64,000 bases of DNA. It comes from Wolfiporia cocos (taxonomy: Eukaryota > Basidiomycota > Agaricomycetes > Polyporales > Phaeolaceae). The translations under genes and the position numbers were made by a program. The notes beneath the pieces are model-generated. The model had not been told where the DNA came from. It did not search any database and saw nothing but the letters and a program-made list of their open reading frames with translations. Of the stretch, positions 13,739 through 23,903 are shown piece by piece (the stretch's first letter is position 1; the number at the start of each line of letters is the position of its first letter). The DNA lies in the NCBI GenBank assembly GCA_029448655.1, contig JACCLO010000013.1, positions 1,364,001-1,428,000 of the forward strand, written 5' to 3'.

Positions 13739-14440
13739 TTCAGTCAATCATCTTAATCTACCAACTGCCCTTCGCTTAAGAAATCGCAGTTGCGAGCTAG
13801 GTTTGCACGCAGATTAATCTGCTAGCTGCGGCAGATTAATCTACTGTGACAATAAAATGGTAAATCCAGGATTCGAACCAAGGACCTCAGCACAGATGAG
13901 AATAAGAGCATCGCAGCATACATTAGCCAACTGAGCTACAGTGCAACTAGTGTCTTCGCACTTATATGAAGAATATAGAGTATTTTGTAAACTTCATTTT
14001 CGCAGTTTAACATCTTCCATAACACAAATACAAATGAATCTGCCTCTAAAGACCTGTGAGTCCAGTGTATTCAACTTTCCCATTGTGAATTGCTCCAGGT
14101 CAGGCATGGTAAAACAAGCTACCACTATCATTGATTTTTTTATGCTTGTTGTAGCAGTTAGTTGCCTTGATGATTTGCGGAAATTGTGTGTAAAATTTGC
14201 GTTATATTTTTTTGATTGGTCAATGGTAACTGTTGTCACTATGGCTCAGTTGGCTAATTATGCTGTGATGCTCTTATTCTCATCCATGCTAACGTCCTTG
14301 GTTCGAATCCTGGATGTACCATTTTATTGTCACAGTAGATTAATCTGCCGCAGCTAGCAGATTAATCTGTGTGCAAACCTAGCTCGCAACTGCAATTTCT
14401 TAAGTGAAGGGCAGTTGGCAGATTAAGATAGTTGACTGAA
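13739..14440. mobile_element. Foldback element with tRNA-like sequence in both arms
   Basis: About 700 bp. Two roughly 200-bp arms (13739-13944 and 14238-14440) are inverted copies, with outer ends TTCAGTCAA...TTGACTGAA. A central AT-rich loop of about 290 bp separates them. Each arm holds a pol III-type A box and B box: on the minus strand of the left arm at 13927-13938 and 13869-13879, and on the plus strand of the right arm at 14242-14253 and 14300-14310. They point outward. The flanking acceptor stem cannot pair (the ATTTACC 3' side has no partner), so these are tRNA-derived promoters, not working tRNAs. I could not define a clean target-site duplication. Confidence 0.7.
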
Positions 14441-14512
14441 ACTCTACAGCCTACCGCAGATAGCTCCTTAACTCCACGTGCTACAGTATCTCAATTCTCA
14501 TGGTCTGTGCAG

Positions 14513-14600
14513 AGCTCTACTGCTGCTAAGATTATCTGGTGGCGACAGGAACAGTCAACCCGATTGTTCTGCAGCGTTCGTCAACTTGAATGATGCGGTG
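14513..14600 (+). pseudogene. Decayed last exon of IES6, copy B
   Basis: After an AG at 14511-14512, AGCTCTACTGC and the following 70 or so bases align with the last IES6 exon at 10832. Small indels and substitutions destroy the frame, and the stop region differs. The match is cut by RT-A at 14601 and resumes at 24603-24644. Only the end of the gene was copied, or the rest has been lost. Confidence 0.75.
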
Positions 14601-15299
14601 TGACACAGACTAGACTGTGGGACTCACACTATAACCTAATAAGCGACTTGAAGGAGTTGCTGGAGGTTGGTGAGGAGGCTAGTGGGCGCAAGCAGAGATG
14701 ATATGTAACTGTGCGAATGCAGAGAACAAATCTAAGGCTTATCCGCAGTGATAGCCCTACTTATATACATGCTTTGTTTGGTTACCGGTAAGGGAGCCAA
14801 ACATGAAGGTGGTCTGTGCGCAGACATAACTAATATGGTTAAGTCGTAAACTACAATAGACCATGTGCGCCGGTAATGGCCGCACCAGTAAGATCGTTTG
14901 TTTGGACCGTAGGTCCATGTTGTGAAAGTGGCTGTAGCTACGTTAGTAAGCCATGCATGTGATTCTTATATTCCGGTATCGGGATATGAGTAATCGTAAG
15001 GTCATTGGCATGTGATAACGAGCGGGCCGCTTATCCAATTGTACTGACATAGCCCGGTACCGGGATATGAGTAAGGCGCGTGACACCGGAGGTTAGTCCG
15101 CTGAGTCATGGACGCGTACAAACGTGTTATGTACGTGTTGTTATGACAAGTGGACGTATACCGCGTTGTGTACGTGTTGTTTGGTTGCGTGTACGTGTAG
15201 ACGGGCGCTTAGCAGCGTAAATGTCTACAAGGTCGTAGAAATACCAGATAAATAGGTAAAAATACGGGAAAAATAGTGGCATGTCCCAAATCTGTGACA
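14601..15299 (-). repeat. RT-A 3' LTR
   Basis: 699 bp, matching 23904-24602 except at one position. The purine tract GAAGAGGGGGTAA (minus strand, just inside at 15300-15312) would prime plus-strand DNA synthesis. Confidence 0.95.
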
Positions 15300-15338
15300 T
15301 TACCCCCTCTTCAGGTTTCATTGTCCCTAATGGAACGA

Positions 15339-18300
15339 TTACTTTCCTGTGGAGCCGAAACCACCAGTACCGCGCTCGGATTTAATCTTTTCAAAGTAAG
15401 ATTTTCCGTGTAGCGTAATGTGCGGGTCCTTAGCAACTTCGCAGATGAGCTGAGCAATCTTATCGCCGGCCCGAATATCGATAGATATGTCGGAGTGATT
15501 CCGGAGAATGATGATTACTTCGCCTTGATAATCGTGGTCGATGACGCCACCCATTACGTCTATGCCTTTGCGTGCGAGACTAGAGCGGGGGGCGATACGT
15601 CCGTAAGTGCCGAAAGGTACCTGGATCTTTAGTTTGGTGTTGTATTCTGTCTGCCCGTGAGCTGGCAGAACGTCGCCTGTTGCAGTGTACAGGTCAAACC
15701 CAACTGAATCCTTGGTTCCCTTTTCCGGCATTCGGCCGCCTTCACCGACTACGATTTTCAAGTCCGCATTTTGGTTAATGTCCGCTGACATCCATCCCCC
15801 GTCGGGGTGTCTAACCATGCGCTGCTTAGGATCCTTCGCAAATTCTTCGCGATACTGCGGCCAGTCGTCTGGCCACGTGCATTCATCGGCTTCCCAGTCG
15901 TCGCTGTCAGGGTCGAAGACATGAACTGCTTCTTTCCTTCTAGCTGATCGCCTGAGGGGGACATCCTGCATTGGAATGGCGTGTGAAGCCTTGTATTCCT
16001 GCAGAATGTCATATGCCGTGTCGAGGTCGGCTTCGCGTACCCAGGAGTCGTCATTGATACCGAATCCCTTCCATCGGATTCTATACTCAACTCTTCCTGC
16101 GCGGAGACGATGATCTAAGATCTTCTCAACTTCCCATAATTCCTCGCCGTCGACCATTTCTGGTTGAGGCTCTGGTTTTTTCTGATGCACAGGGTCCTTG
16201 TACATGACCAACTTGGAAGCGTGGAATACTGGGTGGTAAGCCCTGTATTGCTCGTCCATATGTACCCTAAAGGTGACCGGAGATAATTGTTCAATTATCT
16301 TAAATGGTCCCAAATAGCGTGGACTAAGACTTCTTTCGGAGTCTTGCCAGCTACGGGCGTCAACGAGAACTTTGTCGCCAACTTTAAACGGTACCGAGCG
16401 CTTGTGTTGATCGTAATACCAAGACCAGCGTTCGGCAGCCAGTTTCATAGCTGCCTTAGCTTGTTCTTGTGCTGACCATCTGGCGTAAGCAAATTGATTT
16501 AAATCCGAATATTGCGTCGGCTTCAAATCCGTAGGTCCTGCATTGGGATGCCTTCCTAGTTCGACGAAGAATGGACTATTCTTGGTCGTCTCACTAGCCG
16601 CGTTATTGTACGCGAACTCTGCCGTGGGGAGATAGAATACCCAGTTATCTTTTTGGACAACGTCGATGTAGCATCGTAGGTATTGTTCTAGAATTTGGTT
16701 AATTCTCTCCGTTTGGCCGTCCGCTTGCGGGTGATAGGCTGTTGTCATCGACCTCTGAATTCCCAATTGCTCGCACCATCCCTTGAATAGCTCAGAAGAG
16801 AATTGCGGTCCTCTATCCGAAATGATTTGTTTCGGAAGTCCGTGATTCGGATAAATCCGAAGGTACAGGAGGTTTGCTAATTCCTTTGCCGAGATATTGT
16901 CTGACGTGGGAATGAAGTGTGCGCGCTTGGTCAATCGGTCCACTACTACCATAATAGCAGTGAATTGTTTGCGTTCGCCGCTGGGCGGTAAGTGAACGAT
17001 GAAGTCGATTGTGATTGTGTCCCAGGGTGCTTCCGGTACTGGGAGCGGTTGCAGGGGTCCATACGGGGTCTGGTTGCGGTTCTTCATGCGTTGACATGTG
17101 TCACAACCTTCCACGTATTGCTTTACCATCGTGGTCATTCCAGGCCACCAGTAATTACGTGATAGAAGTTCATAGGTCTTCCATCGTCCGAAGTGTCCGG
17201 CCGTCACATGGTCATGATGTAACTCCAGAATCTTCGTGCGCAATTCCTTAGGCTCTTTTGGAACGTACACTTTTCCTCGTCTGAGGAGTAATCCGGCCTC
17301 CATGTTCCATTCCTGGAGATCTTTACCGAATTCCTTGGGGCCACTTTTCAGTAGTTCCTGGTAATCCTTGGTAATTTGATCGTCCATGAGGGCTTGTCGG
17401 ATTTGTCGGAGAAGGTCCTCGTCGCCTGATTGTATCTCCTGCTGTGACGCTTCTAGCGCCCTAACCGTAAAGTATTCCGGTTTCAGCAAAATTTGATCGC
17501 GATTGTCGAGTTCCACCCCCTCTTCATGGTCTGGCCTCCGTGACAGAGGATCAGCCGTTAGCATTGTTTTACCGGGTTTGTGGCACATGGTGAAGTTGAA
17601 CCTTGTCAGGTAAAGACTCCAACGTGCCTGTCTCCGGGTTAGCCGTTGTGCCGATTTGAAATATGTCAGATTGAGATGATCCGACCATACTTCGAATTTA
17701 TGTGGGTGTCCCTCGAGGTAATGTCTCCATTCCTCTAGAGCGCGGATGATTGCGAGCAACTCCTTATCGTAAATCTCATAGTTCCTTTCGGGTGCTGATA
17801 GAGATTTCGAGTAAAAGGCTACCGGGTGCCAGAGCTTATCCTCCGAAGAGTATTGTGATAGCACTGCACCAGTTGCGTAATCGGAAGAATCCGCTTCCAC
17901 GCGGAACGGGGACTCCTGATCTGGGATCCGGAGTATTGGAGCCGATGTGAAAGCTTCCTTGAGAGTTTGGAAGGCTTCCGCTTGTTCGGGTCCCCAGTTC
18001 CATTGCGTGTTTTTCTTGGACAGTTCGGTTAACGGCTTAACCACTTTGGAGAAATCTTTAATGAACCGACGGTAGTAGTTGGCGAAGCCAACAAAGGCCT
18101 GGACGTCCTTCACCTTGGCAGGTGTAGGCCAGTCCATTACGCCGGCTACCTTCTTAGGGTCCATTTCGACTTTTCCTTTGGAAATGATCATTCCCAGGTA
18201 TTCAATACTGCTTTGTTCGAAGAAGCACTTTTCAGGCTTCGCGAACAAGTCGTTGTCTTGCAAGATTTGTAATACTTGCTTGACAATACGACGGTGTTCC

Positions 18301-19874
18301 AACAGGTCGTTTCCGAACACAAGGATGTCGTCTAGGTAGACAATGACCTTTCCTTCTCTGATAAGGTCACCTAGAATATCGTTCATCATGTGTTGGAACG
18401 TGCTGGGTGCATTACAAAAACCGAAGTACATGACTACAGCTTCGTAAAGGCCGTTAGGCGTAATGAATGCGGTCTTCCATTCATCTCCCTCCTTGATTCT
18501 TACGTTGTTGTAACCCCAACGCAAGTCGAGCTTCGTAAATATCGAAGCCTGGCTAAGCTTATCGATAAGCTCGTCTATGCGTGGGAGAGGGTACCTGTTT
18601 TTAATGGTCAAGTCGTTTACTTTTCGGTAATCGACTACCATTCGGGCTCCACCGTCTTTTTTAGGGACGAAGAAGACCGGGCTCGCGATCGGGGATTTTG
18701 AGTGTCGGATGTAGCCCTTCCGTAACTCTTCCTGAATCCACTGATCTAGCGAGTTCGCTTCCTGAGGAGACATCTTGTATGCCTTACTCGGGGGCGGTAG
18801 TACCGCGTCATCGGGGAAGTCAATGGCGTGGTCGTATGGTTTCCGTTCGGGCATCCTTTCGGATGCGCGTTGAGAAAATACCGTGGGACCAAACTCCTGG
18901 TATTCCTCCGGAACCAAGGATTTCCATTTCTGGAGATCCGCATCTGTCAGGAATTCATCATCCGACTTCTCCGTTATCGACTGAATGGCATCGATAAGGA
19001 GTTCCGTTCCTTCGTCAAGGGTGTTCACCCAAGCGACAAAGGGATTCTCCGGCTCCTTTAAGCCGAGAAAATCTATTGGAAAGTCATTGATGATCTGATA
19101 GATGTTGCGGGGTTCGATTTCGTCCTCTTCCTCAGAAATCGAAACCCGTTTGCCATGTTTGCATTTTTCCGTACACCGATATGTGAAGGTTCCTTCCGGC
19201 CAGTTGAAGTCCGGGTTGTGTTTCAGGAACCAATCATATCCGAGGATCACATCCGCATTCTGTACGTCCATTACGTACAAGAATTCGGTGGACTTGTGTT
19301 CCTCGTGCACCATATAAGCTTTTACTGCCATATTGATATTACCGGCGGTATTAGAGGTACCGTCGGCGTTGCGAATCTCGAGAGGTGAAGGTAGTTTCTG
19401 AGTGACTAACTTCTCCTCATGGACGAGTTTCTTATCGATGACGCTTATTGATGCACCGGTGTCGATTAATGCCATGGCGTTAACTTTCTTTCCATATACC
19501 CATAGTTCCACTTCGATAGAGAACGATTTATTGTCGTCTCGAGAATCGTTTCCATGTACATTATACAAAGTGAAAAACTTCAGCGCGAGCGGGTCAGGAT
19601 AAAAGTATTGTACAGGAGGGGCACGTGTAGCTAGTGTCCTTGTCCTCCGGGCAAAGTCCATTGCCGAGTTACCGAATATACCAAGATGGGATACCGAGTG
19701 ACGTACGACCGCCTTATCTTCCCACAAGATAAGGGGTCTCTGTGAAGCCTCTTCGTAGAGGTGCGCTTCTTCGGGGCGCTGTACACTCCCAGCCGCTGCG
19801 GGGCTGGTGTGTTCTTCACAGAACGTCTTCGAGACGTGTGGTTGGGGCGAGGGGAACCGAGATGGTTCCGACAT
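15339..19874 (-). CDS. pol: RT-A pol polyprotein: PR-RT-RH-INT-chromodomain-dUTPase
   Basis: 1511 aa, uninterrupted. Protease has ALIDTGAS at about residue 135. RT has VPKKDGGARMVVDYRKVND (about 403) and the YLDD active site at 513-516. RNase H has VEADSSDYATGAVL. Integrase has an HHCC zinc finger (HHDHVTAGH ... CDTCQ) and DDE residues in ITIDFIVHLPPS, IISDRGPQFSS and the later Glu. The chromodomain follows (VEYRIRWKGFGINDDSW). The last 140 residues are a trimeric-type dUTPase with all five motifs: VGFDLYT, PRSSLARKG, GGVIDHDYQGE, GDKIAQLI and GTGGFGSTGK. It overlaps gag by 59 nt in the +1 frame and has its own ATG, so frameshifting or reinitiation are both possible. Confidence 0.95.
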   Translation of the reverse strand: MSEPSRFPSPQPHVSKTFCEEHTSPAAAGSVQRPEEAHLYEEASQRPLILWEDKAVVRHSVSHLGIFGNSAMDFARRTRTLATRAPPVQYFYPDPLALKFFTLYNVHGNDSRDDNKSFSIEVELWVYGKKVNAMALIDTGASISVIDKKLVHEEKLVTQKLPSPLEIRNADGTSNTAGNINMAVKAYMVHEEHKSTEFLYVMDVQNADVILGYDWFLKHNPDFNWPEGTFTYRCTEKCKHGKRVSISEEEDEIEPRNIYQIINDFPIDFLGLKEPENPFVAWVNTLDEGTELLIDAIQSITEKSDDEFLTDADLQKWKSLVPEEYQEFGPTVFSQRASERMPERKPYDHAIDFPDDAVLPPPSKAYKMSPQEANSLDQWIQEELRKGYIRHSKSPIASPVFFVPKKDGGARMVVDYRKVNDLTIKNRYPLPRIDELIDKLSQASIFTKLDLRWGYNNVRIKEGDEWKTAFITPNGLYEAVVMYFGFCNAPSTFQHMMNDILGDLIREGKVIVYLDDILVFGNDLLEHRRIVKQVLQILQDNDLFAKPEKCFFEQSSIEYLGMIISKGKVEMDPKKVAGVMDWPTPAKVKDVQAFVGFANYYRRFIKDFSKVVKPLTELSKKNTQWNWGPEQAEAFQTLKEAFTSAPILRIPDQESPFRVEADSSDYATGAVLSQYSSEDKLWHPVAFYSKSLSAPERNYEIYDKELLAIIRALEEWRHYLEGHPHKFEVWSDHLNLTYFKSAQRLTRRQARWSLYLTRFNFTMCHKPGKTMLTADPLSRRPDHEEGVELDNRDQILLKPEYFTVRALEASQQEIQSGDEDLLRQIRQALMDDQITKDYQELLKSGPKEFGKDLQEWNMEAGLLLRRGKVYVPKEPKELRTKILELHHDHVTAGHFGRWKTYELLSRNYWWPGMTTMVKQYVEGCDTCQRMKNRNQTPYGPLQPLPVPEAPWDTITIDFIVHLPPSGERKQFTAIMVVVDRLTKRAHFIPTSDNISAKELANLLYLRIYPNHGLPKQIISDRGPQFSSELFKGWCEQLGIQRSMTTAYHPQADGQTERINQILEQYLRCYIDVVQKDNWVFYLPTAEFAYNNAASETTKNSPFFVELGRHPNAGPTDLKPTQYSDLNQFAYARWSAQEQAKAAMKLAAERWSWYYDQHKRSVPFKVGDKVLVDARSWQDSERSLSPRYLGPFKIIEQLSPVTFRVHMDEQYRAYHPVFHASKLVMYKDPVHQKKPEPQPEMVDGEELWEVEKILDHRLRAGRVEYRIRWKGFGINDDSWVREADLDTAYDILQEYKASHAIPMQDVPLRRSARRKEAVHVFDPDSDDWEADECTWPDDWPQYREEFAKDPKQRMVRHPDGGWMSADINQNADLKIVVGEGGRMPEKGTKDSVGFDLYTATGDVLPAHGQTEYNTKLKIQVPFGTYGRIAPRSSLARKGIDVMGGVIDHDYQGEVIIILRNHSDISIDIRAGDKIAQLICEVAKDPHITLHGKSYFEKIKSERGTGGFGSTGK

Positions 19875-21858
19875 TGGCGACGGTGGTGGCGGGGGCCGAG
19901 GGTCCTGCTGAGCTTGAGTCAGCTGTCACTTCTTCCCAGATCGTTCGGGCACGATACGTCTTGCCATCCGCGGGGGGCGCCGAGTACGGCTTCTTGCCAG
20001 AAGCCTGTCCCTTTCCACTACCCGAAGGAGCAGCCGTGGTCTTTCCAGACGCGGCAGCTGCATCCTTCGCCCTTTGTTGTTCGGCCCGCTGAGCAGCAGG
20101 CACGAACGTTCCCGCAGCCTTGTCCGCGGCAAGCTTAGGACACTTGTTGAAATAGTGTCCCGTCTGCTTGCAGTAAGTGCAGACGGCGTTGGTGGTGTCG
20201 GCGGGGGCTTTGGCGGGCGCCTTTCCCTTGTCCTTTTTCTTCTCCGACTTCTTTGCAGAAGCGGAGGACGTCTCCTTCTTTTCGGCAGGTGCCGAGTCCT
20301 TCTTGCCGGCCTTCTCGAAGATCGAACCCTTGATCTTGTCAGGGTAAGACGTCTGATACATTTCGAGTGCGAAATCGATCAGAGGTTCGATGTCGGTAGG
20401 GGCCTTGAAGAAGGGGGTTTTGCCGAGGACGTTTAAGGTGTCCTTAACCTTTTCGGGGAGAGTCTCGGTGAATTCCCACACCAGAGTCTCGTTGGCGGTT
20501 TCGGAGAGTCGGCCGAGGGTGCGGAACCGTTCGCAGTAATTGAAATAGTTCGATTCTGCCAGTTCCTTGCCTTTCGTGCCGTAATAGCCGCGAATTTCCT
20601 TCTTCGCGATCTCCTTATCCGTCATCTTCCCATATTGCACCATGACTGACTTGGTGAAGTCCTCCCAGGTGCCGAGAGGTTCACCGTTTCCTGCCTTCTT
20701 GATGAGAGGCGAGAAAAACTTGTACGCGTCTCCTGTGACGTGGAAGAGGGCCGTGGTGATACGGTCATGGTCATCGTAGACCCTGAGTGTACCGAAGTAC
20801 AGGCCCATCTTCTCCACCCACTCCTGTGCAGTCACCTTTCCAGATGACCCAGAGAATTCGGGGGGAGGGGGAATTTTCAGGTTTTGGGGCAGACCTGGAA
20901 TCTGCGGGGCGACGGCTGCTGCAGCAGTGGCTGCAGCTTGTGCGGCGGCAGCGGCCGCGGCTGCTCGGGCTTGAGCATTGCCGGGGGCCGGTGCTGAGTC
21001 TTCCGGGGGCGTGCGGGCGCCGGGAGGGTTGGGGACGGAGGGGTTCTTGCGATTCCTCCGAAGTTCTTCCTCAACTTTCTCCATACGCTCGGCGAACGCA
21101 TCCTCGAGGTCGTCCAGCCGGGACCGGTAGTCCTTTCGGAGCTGCTTCTCCATTTCGGAGAGCTTGGCGGTGTACTCCTGTCGGAGTTCCTTGCCGAGGT
21201 CCACCATGGTGGACAATACCTCGTTCCGGACCGAATTGACCGCTTCGTGTAGCTCGTCTTGGGCCTTCTGTTCGATTGCCCTGGATTGCCCAGCCAGGGA
21301 ATCGATTCGTTCATGGATACGCTCCAGACGGGCGTGCACCATTCGACCTAGGGTGTCGGTGGTGTCATGGCTTATGGCCGCACTTCGTTGTACGGCGGCA
21401 TCGATGATTGGCCCATGTATGGACCCATCCACCTTGTGGTGTTCCTCCTCAGGAAGGTACGCCTTGAGGTTGTTCTCGACAGCGACATTGGTCTGTCGTG
21501 TCGGACCCGAAAATTCCATTTCCAGGGTGGTGGCGGGCCCGATAGGGCGAGTTCGACGAGCCGGTGGGTATCCGGCAATGGGGGAGCCTGGGCGTGTACC
21601 CATGGGGTTGGTCGGAGATTCCCTTTGCGGGGGAGCGAACTCCGGCATTTCCTCTTCTCCTTCCTCTTCTTCTTCTTCCTCTCCCTCGCTTAGGTGCTCC
21701 AGCGTCACCAGTTGCTGGGTTCCCGAGGGACCAGCTACCGGGGTCACCGGACCTTCTGAGCGGAGGCGCATCTTGCGGGGAGCGAGGGGGGTGCTGACGG
21801 AGGAGGTGGAGGACATTGTGAATCTGTTTGTGACGAATGTTAGTTTCCGGTTACTCAT
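19816..21858 (-). CDS. gag: RT-A gag with CCHC zinc knuckle
   Basis: 680 aa. An acidic N-terminal stretch is followed by a long helical or coiled-coil part (about residues 175-270, e.g. LRKDYRSRLDDLEDAFAERM). An Ala-rich and Pro-rich linker leads to the capsid-like domain (WVEKMGLYFGTLRVYDDHDR ... LGTWEDFTKSVMVQYG). A Lys-rich segment and one CCHC knuckle follow (CTYCKQTGHYFNKC). It ends inside pol. Its ATG is about 100 nt after the ORF0 stop. Confidence 0.9.
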   Translation of the reverse strand: MSNRKLTFVTNRFTMSSTSSVSTPLAPRKMRLRSEGPVTPVAGPSGTQQLVTLEHLSEGEEEEEEEGEEEMPEFAPPQRESPTNPMGTRPGSPIAGYPPARRTRPIGPATTLEMEFSGPTRQTNVAVENNLKAYLPEEEHHKVDGSIHGPIIDAAVQRSAAISHDTTDTLGRMVHARLERIHERIDSLAGQSRAIEQKAQDELHEAVNSVRNEVLSTMVDLGKELRQEYTAKLSEMEKQLRKDYRSRLDDLEDAFAERMEKVEEELRRNRKNPSVPNPPGARTPPEDSAPAPGNAQARAAAAAAAAQAAATAAAAVAPQIPGLPQNLKIPPPPEFSGSSGKVTAQEWVEKMGLYFGTLRVYDDHDRITTALFHVTGDAYKFFSPLIKKAGNGEPLGTWEDFTKSVMVQYGKMTDKEIAKKEIRGYYGTKGKELAESNYFNYCERFRTLGRLSETANETLVWEFTETLPEKVKDTLNVLGKTPFFKAPTDIEPLIDFALEMYQTSYPDKIKGSIFEKAGKKDSAPAEKKETSSASAKKSEKKKDKGKAPAKAPADTTNAVCTYCKQTGHYFNKCPKLAADKAAGTFVPAAQRAEQQRAKDAAAASGKTTAAPSGSGKGQASGKKPYSAPPADGKTYRARTIWEEVTADSSSAGPSAPATTVANVGTISVPLAPTTRLEDVL

Positions 21859-21959
21859 TGTCTTAGATTCTTAAGAAGGGATTGGTTTTGAAAGCTGCGA
21901 CTTTCGTTATAGATCACACTCGCACTCTATTTCAGAGTTAAAAGATGATAGTATTTCTA

Positions 21960-22883
21960 CTATACAATCGCGAGTATATCCTCTTCTACCGAAGTAGTTG
22001 AGGGCCCTGCCACCTTGTCAGGTGGTGTTACACCGAAGGCAAAAGTAATTTGTAGCGCTACGCATTCTGCTACGATACGAGCTAAGTCCGTACGCCAATC
22101 CAAAAAGGAAATATTGCCGAGCTGTTTGCAATACTTTTTCATAATTCTCCAGTCTCTATTGGTGATCCTCCCCCGTCTCGCTCTATCCTTCACGTTATCC
22201 ACCAAGTCCTCCAATTCTACTACCATAGTATGGAAACGCATGTCGTTTTCCATATGGAAGCCTGGGTAATTAGGGGGATGGTTGGCGAGAGGAGTGAGAC
22301 GAGTGAGAGTGCCTTCTAGCATGGGAATAACTTGGTCGCATGCTTGGAGAGGCTTCTTCTTCCCGAAGACGAGGGAAGGGTCGAGAATCTTGTGGTTGGC
22401 CGGAACGGATGGTCCGGCCGCCGGGCTGGAGAGACGGAGGGCCAGTGAAGAAGCTGCTTGCTTGGCTTCCTTGGCGGCTTGCTTGGCGGCGATTCGCTTA
22501 TTCAGCTTATCGCGGGCGAGCTTGAGCTTGTTGAGTTCGCGGAGTTCGATTAGGTTCTCCATGGCGGTAATGGAAGCGGCTAGCTTCTCTTCCTCTGTCC
22601 AGATTCGCTTGGCGAGTGGAACTGGCTTGGGAGGTCGAGGAGCGGGTTTCCCAGCCTCAGCGATGTGCTTTGGCATGTGGACGGGAATCTCCCAAAGATG
22701 GAGCTTCCCGGTGTAGTCTTCCTTTACAGGAAGCGTGTAGGTGACGTCCTCTGCCCGAGGAATGTCGGCGGTGTCGATGCGGCTGAGAAGGGACCGCTTC
22801 GCCGGTTTAACATAAGGGGCAGTAGAGGAGCCACGGGTGCGACGGGTAACGCGGGGCATGATTCTAGAAAGTGCAGCTTTCAT
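21960..22883 (-). CDS. RT-A ORF0, extra 5' ORF of unknown function
   Basis: 307 aa frame on the same strand as gag, just upstream of it. It has a basic N-terminus (MPRVTRRTRGSS), a helical Lys/Ala-rich middle (LNKRIAAKQAAKEAKQAASS) and a C-terminal half that looks folded (MENDMRFHTMVVELEDLVD, RDWRIMKKYCKQLGNISFLD). I recognise no domain, zinc knuckle or membrane helix. The frame stays open for 924 nt in an element with intact gag and pol, which argues that it is real. It may be a separate accessory protein or an N-terminal gag-like product. Confidence 0.7.
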   Translation of the reverse strand: MKAALSRIMPRVTRRTRGSSTAPYVKPAKRSLLSRIDTADIPRAEDVTYTLPVKEDYTGKLHLWEIPVHMPKHIAEAGKPAPRPPKPVPLAKRIWTEEEKLAASITAMENLIELRELNKLKLARDKLNKRIAAKQAAKEAKQAASSLALRLSSPAAGPSVPANHKILDPSLVFGKKKPLQACDQVIPMLEGTLTRLTPLANHPPNYPGFHMENDMRFHTMVVELEDLVDNVKDRARRGRITNRDWRIMKKYCKQLGNISFLDWRTDLARIVAECVALQITFAFGVTPPDKVAGPSTTSVEEDILAIV

Positions 22884-23890
22884 GAGAAACGAAGTTTCCC
22901 AGTGATACGTCCAAGAACAGGAATAAAAGGGATTATGTAAGGTAGGGTAGTGGACTCCTTTTCAGGAGCAAAGAAGGTGTACACGGGGCATAGTTACTCT
23001 TATGTTGCGCGCAAACCCTGTGCCGAGACGGCGCGGATATTCGCATGACCCTAACGGTCAGAGGCGCCGACTCCAGGGGTAGAGTTGCTGACTGCCAGGC
23101 CGGTTCCTGGGTCAGATGATTGGGAATCGGATACACGACACCGCCCCGGAGGGACGATGCCGGAAAGTGGCTGGGATTTTACATCCCTTAGCCTGTCCAT
23201 GCTTCAACAATGAGGTTGCCGTCTGTAGCCACATGGGTGTCACATCAGGGCTAAAAAACCATTGTCGATCTAGGATCGCGAGACAGCAGCGCTCCACATC
23301 CCGAGGGAGTGGGCCACGCGCTTCTCTTCCAATGGGGCCCCAAATCCGTTTGACCCATGCTCGCACGCCGAGCTGCCCGGAGGACTTATGCTATTGGCTA
23401 CCGCGAGTGACCTATGGCAGGGTGATTTTTTACGTCACCCCCCTCACTGCTTTTCCCATAACGGGTTCAAAGCAGGTCCCTTACGCCTGGGAGGCGGCTT
23501 TGGAAAATTCCCATGCCGTCATGATGACGACCCTATGGATAGTGATGGGGCGCTGAACAACGCTTGCCATGACAGGGGGTTGGGCGCACACAGGCAGACC
23601 GTCCCCTTTTCTCCACAGGCGGGTCTTAACCGCGCATAGTCCAAGCTTGTCAGCGAGGACCATGTCTCCTTGACCCTGGAGTCCGGGTTAGGTAGGCCTC
23701 CTGCCTAAAAAGGCGGTGTGGCTTCCCTGGTTGCCAATCCTCTGCCGAGGATGGCGATGTATCCCCCAGATCTCAACTATCACCCCAATCGCCTTGTCAG
23801 GCAGAAAGGGATGTGCGCAGCAACAAGTAATAGCCCCTGTAGGATAGAAACCCAGACCCAAGCGCAAGCGCAAGGGCGGGGGTAGGGGGG
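22884..23890 (-). other. RT-A 5' leader
   Basis: About 1 kb between the primer site and ORF0, with no convincing reading frame on the minus strand. It should hold the packaging and translation control signals of the transcript. Confidence 0.6.
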
Positions 23891-23901
23891 AGATTTGTTC
23901 T
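23891..23901 (-). promoter_or_regulatory. RT-A self-primer binding site
   Basis: Two bases inside the 5' LTR. The minus strand reads AGAACAAATCT, the exact complement of AGATTTGTTCT transcribed from within the LTR (24026-24036, and 14723-14733 in the other LTR). An 11-nt match to the element's own RNA, with no resemblance to a tRNA-Met 3' end, is the Tf1 pattern of self-priming. Confidence 0.8.
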
Positions 23902-23903
23902 TA

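Noticed and set aside
13855..13945. tRNA gene on the minus strand (A and B boxes present)
   Set aside because: Acceptor-stem halves do not pair, the anticodon arm is unclear, and an inverted copy lies 300 bp away. Kept as tRNA-derived repeat.
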